Positions 29,252-32,761 of a stretch of 32,761 bases of DNA are shown here, one piece after another. Source of the DNA: a virus; the IMG/VR virus record IMGVR_UViG_3300047548_001365, positions 1 through 32,761 of that record, one strand, 5' to 3'. How positions within the stretch are numbered: the first letter of the stretch is position 1; each line of letters opens with the position of its first letter. The translations under genes and the position numbers were made by a program. Below the pieces are notes generated by a model. It did not search any database and was not told the DNA's origin. It saw nothing but the letters and a program-made list of their open reading frames with translations.

Positions 29252-29842
29252 ATGGCATTGGTACCTATCGTATTGGAAAATACAGCCCGTGGCGAACGTA
29301 GCTATGATATCTATTCACGCCTATTAAGGGACAGAGTTATTCTACTTGAAGGTGAAGTTCACGATCAAATGGCAAATTTGGTTGTAGCACAATTGTTGTA
29401 TTTGGAAAGTGAAAACCCTGAAAAGGATATCAGTCTTTACATAAATTCACCTGGTGGCAGCGTAACGGCAGGTATGGCTATGTACGATACTATGCAATTC
29501 ATCAAGCCTGATGTTTGTACCATTGTAATGGGTCAGGCTTGTAGTATGGGTAGTCTATTAGCACAAGCAGGCGCTCCTGGAAAGCGTTTTATTCTACCCA
29601 ATGCCCGCCACATGATTCATCAACCTTCAGGGGGTGCCCGTGGTCAAGCTACTGATATGGAAATTCAGGTTAAAGAAATTCTAGCCATGAAAAAGTCATT
29701 GACGGAAATTTATCTAAAACATAATAGTAAAGGTAAAACATATGACCAATTACTATCGGATATGGAACGTGACCGTTTTATGTCGGCTCAACAAGCGTTG
29801 GATTACGGTCTAGTAGATCAGATACTTGAAAAAAGAGTTTGA
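29252..29842 (+). CDS. clpP: ClpP, ATP-dependent protease subunit
   Basis: The 196-residue protein is a complete ClpP serine protease. The catalytic triad is Ser98 (GQACSMGS), His123 ([10 protein letters not shown]) and Asp174 (ERDRF); the oxyanion and handle regions ([27 protein letters not shown]) are intact. Length and start [25 protein letters not shown] match bacterial ClpP, including the short N-terminal loop. It forms 14-subunit chambers that degrade proteins fed by ClpX or ClpA. A 2-residue insertion lies in the handle helix region relative to E. coli. AAAAGGAA gives the ribosome site; the TGA stop is in the next -35 box. Confidence 0.98.
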   Translation: MALVPIVLENTARGERSYDIYSRLLRDRVILLEGEVHDQMANLVVAQLLYLESENPEKDISLYINSPGGSVTAGMAMYDTMQFIKPDVCTIVMGQACSMGSLLAQAGAPGKRFILPNARHMIHQPSGGARGQATDMEIQVKEILAMKKSLTEIYLKHNSKGKTYDQLLSDMERDRFMSAQQALDYGLVDQILEKRV

Positions 29843-29867
29843 CAAAAATAGTAAATTATAGTATAGT
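29839..29867 (+). promoter_or_regulatory. Sigma70-type promoter
   Basis: TTGACA, 17 nt, TATAGT. The clpP stop codon lies in the -35 box. It drives the secreted-protein gene at 29902. Confidence 0.75.
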
Positions 29868-29901
29868 GTAATGAATAAATTGCTAGGTCCCCATATAATT
29901 T

Positions 29902-30288
29902 ATGCTCAAATATATCATTAGTATTGGTTTTATTACACTATCTAACCTGTCTTACGCCAATATTGGCTTTATAACCGGAGAAAGACTGTATATTTTAATG
30001 ACAGGGAACAGTATGAATCAGCTGGAAGCTGCTAACTATATTATGGGAGTGACCGATGCGATGCTGCCCTCAACCTGTCCTAATACATACGTAATACTCA
30101 GACAGGTAGTGGACTCAACTAAAAAGAGCTTAGAGCAATTTCCCGAAGAAAGAAACAAAAGGAATGCATCTGATTTTATTATCCAAGCTCTAAAAAAAGA
30201 ATTTTCTTGTAAAAACGAATCTTCAAAAGAAGATAAAAAATTTTTTGAAGATAGAATTAAAAAGTCTAAACCAAAACTTTTAATTTAA
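29902..30288 (+). CDS. Secreted Rap1a/Tai-like protein
   Basis: The 128-residue protein has a Sec signal peptide ending near SYA-N (residues 1-19). The mature part fits the Rap1a/Tai immunity family: ANYIMGVTDAMLPSTCP near 43-60, LRQVVDSTKKSLEQFPEERNKRNASDFIIQALKKEFSC, with two Cys able to form a disulphide. Family members neutralise type VI amidase toxins in the periplasm. A phage copy might protect the cell wall or control lysis, but that is speculation. A decayed second copy follows at 30299. Confidence 0.7.
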   Translation: MLKYIISIGFITLSNLSYANIGFITGERLYILMTGNSMNQLEAANYIMGVTDAMLPSTCPNTYVILRQVVDSTKKSLEQFPEERNKRNASDFIIQALKKEFSCKNESSKEDKKFFEDRIKKSKPKLLI

Positions 30289-30298
30289 CAGAAATATT

Positions 30299-30614
30299 AT
30301 GAAAAAATTTGTTGCAGCATCGCTTCTTACTATTTCATCTGTTGCGTATGCTGCAGGCGAATTTGACACTAACATACACTGCTTCAAGCTATGAATGGCA
30401 GTGATGTAAATCGCGCGTTTGCGTTAGGATATGTAATTGGTGTCCATGACGCATTATCTGGCATCGCCGTATGCACACCTGATAGTATTACCAAAGGACA
30501 GGTTCGTGACTTTGTTAGAATCTACTTTTAGTTAACAACATGAGTAAACTTGGCACCGAGGCTAGTCAACTGGTAATACAAGCCCTTTAGCAAATTTGGC
30601 TCTGCCGCAGATAA
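30299..30614 (+). pseudogene. Broken Rap1a/Tai-like gene
   Basis: An intact signal peptide (MKKFVAASLLTISSVAYAAGEF) begins at 30299. The reading frame then stops at 30392 and continues in another frame from about 30379 (LLQAMNGSDVNRAFALGYVIGVHDAL... CTPDSITKGQVRDFVRIYF), stops at 30529, and resumes in the third frame (VNNMSKLGTEASQLVIQAL) before a TAG at 30588 and a final QIWLCRR. Joined together these give the same layout as the intact gene upstream. Two frameshifts and a nonsense codon show decay, or sequencing errors if the assembly is poor here. Confidence 0.8.
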
Positions 30615-30618
30615 TTGA

Positions 30619-30804
30619 ATGAGAATGATAATTTGGCCAATAATAGCAATTGCTATGTTTGGTTGGTTGATATTGATTTCAACATTCTTGATTGGTTCAT
30701 CTACTATTCAATGGATAATAGGTAAGCCCATAGTTATACGAGAAAGTGGCGAGGTAACCGGCTATTTCCGTTGGTTCAAGTTTTACCCAAAATTTGACAA
30801 ATAA
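30619..30804 (+). CDS. Small membrane protein
   Basis: This 61-residue protein has one hydrophobic segment (about 3-27, IIWPIIAIAMFGWLILISTFLIG) and a short basic/aromatic tail (YFRWFKFYPKFDK). Its last codons lie inside the next promoter's -35 region. The ribosome site is weak. Function is unknown. Confidence 0.6.
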   Translation: MRMIIWPIIAIAMFGWLILISTFLIGSSTIQWIIGKPIVIRESGEVTGYFRWFKFYPKFDK

Positions 30805-30822
30805 TTGGATTGGTGCTAGAAT
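30794..30822 (+). promoter_or_regulatory. Early sigma70-type promoter
   Basis: TTGACA, 17 nt, TAGAAT with extended -10 TGC, followed by CATATGCTGA at 30828-30837. The upstream gene ends at a TAA 2 nt past the -35 box. Confidence 0.8.
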
Positions 30823-30853
30823 ACTCTCATATGCTGAAAAAACGGAGTTAAAG

Positions 30854-31009
30854 ATGGTTACGGTAGAAGTTACGCTGAAACTGACGGTCGATCTTAGCAA
30901 CCCCAAAGCTGTGGCTGCGTGGATGGAGGACGTGCTTGAAAAGAACCTCCAAGAGGAAGGTGAAGCCGTCGAAGTTCTGCGTTGGATCAAAGTGGATCTT
31001 GACAAATAA
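30854..31009 (+). CDS. Small hypothetical protein
   Basis: This 51-residue protein (MVTVEVTLKLTVDLSNPKAVAAWMEDVLEK) has a beta-alpha pattern and is not recognised. A GGAG ribosome site favours the ATG at 30854 over reads beginning in the promoter. It ends within the next promoter. Confidence 0.7.
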   Translation: MVTVEVTLKLTVDLSNPKAVAAWMEDVLEKNLQEEGEAVEVLRWIKVDLDK

Positions 31010-31027
31010 TCGGTTTGGGTGTATAAT
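30999..31027 (+). promoter_or_regulatory. Early sigma70-type promoter
   Basis: TTGACA, 17 nt, TATAAT, followed by TATACACTGA at 31033-31042. The upstream gene ends at a TAA 2 nt past the -35 box. Confidence 0.9.
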
Positions 31028-31062
31028 AGCTTTATACACTGAACGAACAGGAACTGATCCAA

Positions 31063-31665
31063 ATGGTTACCAAAGCTGAAATCATCAATCTTCTCCGCAC
31101 GAACGACCGCGCTATCGCCCGCGCCCTGGTGGTTCTGGCTGATCGTCAGACGGCGGATGAGCAGGCTTCGGAGAGTACCAAGTACAACAACGGTCGAGGC
31201 TTTCGTCCGTGTCACGCTCACATGGGCACTTCGATGGCGAAGTTTTTCCGGGCCCGCGGCTACCTGAGCCCCAAGCAGGTCGCGTACTGGCGCGCCAAGA
31301 TGAAAACTGGCCAGATGCGGATCGAAATCTACGCTGGTCAACTTCTTGAGGCTGCTCAAGCCAAGGCTGCTGCTAAGGCTGTCGCAGTCAAGTCGGGCGG
31401 TCCTAAAGGTGGTGTCTATAAACCCCAGACTGAAATGGTCAAGGTCAACGGTGAGTGGGAGCGTCCTGCTAACCCTTACGTGGGGCAAGATGTTGGCAAC
31501 ATGATGGAAGAGCGTATGGTTCGCATGGAGATGGACCCCGCCGATCCCCGTATCGCTATGATTGACGAGGCTGCTATGCAGGCTATGGATGCTGAGGCTG
31601 ACCGTCGTCGAACGGAACTGGACGAGCAGCGTAAGTTCCTGGCCAGGCTTCAGATGGAAGGTTGA
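31063..31665 (+). CDS. Conserved phage hypothetical protein
   Basis: The 200-residue protein begins MVTKAEIINLLRTNDRAIARALVVLADRQTADEQ, then GRGFRPCHAHMGTSMAKFFRARGYLSPKQVAYWRAKM, an N-terminal block I associate with a phage hypothetical family. A central Ala/Lys-rich helix and a Met/Glu-rich helical C-terminus follow. GC content is higher than elsewhere in the window. Function is unknown. The stop TGA lies in the following -35 box (TTGATA). Confidence 0.75.
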   Translation: MVTKAEIINLLRTNDRAIARALVVLADRQTADEQASESTKYNNGRGFRPCHAHMGTSMAKFFRARGYLSPKQVAYWRAKMKTGQMRIEIYAGQLLEAAQAKAAAKAVAVKSGGPKGGVYKPQTEMVKVNGEWERPANPYVGQDVGNMMEERMVRMEMDPADPRIAMIDEAAMQAMDAEADRRRTELDEQRKFLARLQMEG

Positions 31666-31690
31666 TAATAAATCCCATTTCCTGTATAAT
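31662..31690 (+). promoter_or_regulatory. Early sigma70-type promoter
   Basis: TTGATA, 17 nt, TATAAT, followed by TATACGCTGA at 31696-31705. It heads the chain of overlapping small genes to the window end. Confidence 0.85.
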
Positions 31691-31720
31691 ACGCTTATAC
31701 GCTGACAAATGGAAACGACG

Positions 31721-31855
31721 ATGAAATACACTCTGATTACTCGCAAAGGTAAGATTATGTGTTTCTATCTCAAGGACATGGCAGAACTGTATCAGCAACT
31801 TTATGGCGGCACTATCGTTACTGGTAGTGTCATTGAACAAAAGGAAGTGGCGTGA
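31721..31855 (+). CDS. Small hypothetical protein
   Basis: This 44-residue protein (MKYTLITRKGKIMCFYLKDMAELYQQLYGG) resembles the next gene's product in layout (a short beta hairpin with R-K/N-x-K-I, then a helix), so the two may be related. It overlaps the next gene by 4 nt (GTGA). Confidence 0.65.
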   Translation: MKYTLITRKGKIMCFYLKDMAELYQQLYGGTIVTGSVIEQKEVA

Positions 31856-31995
31856 AAGTATATATCGTTATTCGTAACGATAAAATCGAAACGGTGTTCC
31901 TAACCCTAGAACAAGCCCAACATCATGTGGCTGCCGTCAAAGGGTGGAATGTTTGGCAAATCGTAGAAAAAGAAGTTGAAGGATCACTGGCATGA
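31852..31995 (+). CDS. Small hypothetical protein
   Basis: This 47-residue protein starts with GTG (VKVYIVIRNDKIETVFLTLEQAQHHVAAVKG). A beta hairpin plus helix is likely. The GTGA overlap with the previous stop and ATGA overlap with the next start support it. Not recognised. Confidence 0.65.
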   Translation: MKVYIVIRNDKIETVFLTLEQAQHHVAAVKGWNVWQIVEKEVEGSLA

Positions 31996-32159
31996 ACGAA
32001 CTGAAGTTTTCTAAACGCACTCGGAATGGCAAGACTTATGTCTCCGTTCAAGGAGACTTTGATTACAATACTTTGGTTCAAGCATTGTTAAAAAAGTATC
32101 CGAGTGCTCGCATCACTTCGGGTGGTGCATATACAGGCGTTACAGGAGTATTGGCGTGA
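31992..32159 (+). CDS. Small hypothetical protein
   Basis: This 55-residue protein (MNELKFSKRTRNGKTYVSVQGDFDYNTLVQALLKKYPSA) lies in a chain of 4-nt overlaps. Despite the MNEL start it lacks the FAELIV block, so it is not counted in the MNERI family. Not recognised. Confidence 0.65.
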   Translation: MNELKFSKRTRNGKTYVSVQGDFDYNTLVQALLKKYPSARITSGGAYTGVTGVLA

Positions 32160-32383
32160 ACGAACGAATTAAGGAACTTGAACTTCAGGCTTATGTTGAA
32201 GTTACACAACCTTGGAGGGATCCAAGTAGCGGTTATGTTTATGAAATAACGGGTAAAGAATTCAGTCGTGAAAAGTTCGCCGAGTTGATTGTGCGGGAGT
32301 GTGCTAACTACATTACCGATAAGGCAACTATTGAAACTTTGCTGGGCGAGAGACTCATGGAACATTTCGGAGTTGAAGAATGA
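32156..32383 (+). CDS. MNERI-family small protein, copy 5
   Basis: The 75-residue protein has a GTG start (MNERIKELELQAYVEVTQPW), contains KFAELIVRECANYI and ends MEHFGVEE. It overlaps its neighbours by 4 nt on both sides. Confidence 0.85.
   Translation: MNERIKELELQAYVEVTQPWRDPSSGYVYEITGKEFSREKFAELIVRECANYITDKATIETLLGERLMEHFGVEE
32279..32294 (+). repeat. Conserved 16-nt repeat in MNERI-family genes
   Basis: CGCCGAGTTGATTGTN-type sequence encoding AELIV recurs nearly unchanged in copies at about 6440, 6659, 17750, 32279 and 32492, while flanking sequence between the motifs differs. Such islands could let copies recombine. Confidence 0.6.
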
Positions 32384-32616
32384 ACGAACGAATCAAGGAA
32401 CTGGCAGAACAAGCTAGAGAGTATGCCTCTACAAGGGATATGACAGGCGAATATCTGATCGCTTTTGATCAAGATAAGTATAGCCAAAAATTCGCCGAGT
32501 TGATTGTCAAGGAATGTTTAGAAGTAATGCGGTTAGTCCCGTATGACACTGACAGGGAATTTGGTGATGAAGTTATCTATCAGGATTCAGTTAAGAAACA
32601 TTTCGGAGTTGAATGA
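32380..32616 (+). CDS. MNERI-family small protein, copy 6
   Basis: The 78-residue protein begins MNERIKELAEQAREYASTRDM, contains KFAELIVKECLEVM and ends KKHFGVE. It overlaps copy 5 by 4 nt and the next copy by 1 nt. Confidence 0.85.
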   Translation: MNERIKELAEQAREYASTRDMTGEYLIAFDQDKYSQKFAELIVKECLEVMRLVPYDTDREFGDEVIYQDSVKKHFGVE

Positions 32617-32761
32617 TGAACGAACGAATCAAAGAACTTGCCGAACAGGCAGGCATTGAAACAGAATTTGACAACTACGGAGAAGTTAGGCTTTCAATGG
32701 CATACGGATCAGCCCTTGAAAAGTTCACCGAATTGGTTCTGAAGGAATGCGAAAAGGTTGC
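32616..32761 (+). CDS. MNERI-family small protein, copy 7 (partial)
   Basis: The gene runs off the window edge. It begins MNERIKELAEQAGIETEFDNYG and reaches KFTELVLKECEKV, the equivalent of the FAELIVKEC block. Confidence 0.8.
   Translation, partial: MNERIKELAEQAGIETEFDNYGEVRLSMAYGSALEKFTELVLKECEKV

Noticed and set aside
30697-31746. 349-codon antisense open frame
   Set aside because: It spans three early promoters and two genes on the plus strand that have ribosome sites and conserved family features.
1-32761. tRNA genes, CRISPR arrays, integrase or attachment sites
   Set aside because: I looked for T-loop-like GTTCRANYC with paired stems, regular spaced repeats and integrase motifs and saw none; a tRNA search program would be needed to exclude divergent tRNAs.

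Overview
The window looks like part of a large tailed-phage genome of T4-like myovirus type infecting a Gram-negative host. Supporting signs are dense, mostly same-strand small genes with ATGA/GTGA overlaps; about twenty near-identical sigma70-type early promoters; a T4-late-like octamer (TATAAATA/GATAAATA) in front of another gene set; several free-standing homing endonucleases; phage ATP-dependent DNA and RNA ligases; Hsp20, DUF2693 and 'coil-containing' proteins typical of T4-like environmental phages; and three proteins with lipoprotein signal peptides, which implies a host with a periplasm. No tRNA, rRNA, CRISPR array or integrase was seen. No host can be named from the sequence alone.

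Layout. 1-1446: two minus-strand glycine/PKD-type adhesin-like proteins sharing an N-terminal anchor, with a strong hairpin terminator between them. 1447-8150: small early genes, including an HExxH protein, a cytidine-deaminase-like protein, a GIY-YIG protein, a ribosomal bL12 C-terminal-domain protein, and an Rnl5-type RNA ligase that is split in two by a GIY-YIG homing endonuclease. 8198-9538: a TPR-glycosyltransferase. 9543-15724: many small early hypothetical genes, most in short promoter-led units, with an HNH nuclease inserted. 15783-18773: ATP-dependent DNA ligase, members of a repeated 'MNERIKEL' family, and an antisense HNH-type homing endonuclease. 18840-23628: a membrane/envelope cluster with an SPFH/band-7 lipoprotein, a coiled-coil membrane protein and two further lipoproteins. 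23656-29842: a proteostasis and translation block with ClpX, ribosomal bS21, Hsp20, ClpS and ClpP, interleaved with a metallophosphoesterase-fold protein that has lost its metal ligands, a SprT-like protein and a large late protein. 29902-32761: a Rap1a-like secreted protein with a decayed second copy, small early genes, and three more MNERIKEL paralogues.

How it may work together (inference). The early promoters express small host-takeover genes in units of one to a few genes; in nine cases the upstream stop codon TGA lies inside the -35 box TTGACA. A second motif, [GA][AC]TAA[AG]TA, sits 5-6 nt before the ATG of five genes lacking a Shine-Dalgarno, predicting leaderless late mRNAs. The phage carries its own complete-looking ClpXP protease, the ClpS adaptor, a small heat-shock protein and two ribosomal-protein homologues, as if it retunes host protein synthesis, folding and turnover. 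The RNA ligase halves together have the length and all motifs of a normal ligase and are expressed from separate promoters, so a functional two-chain enzyme is plausible.
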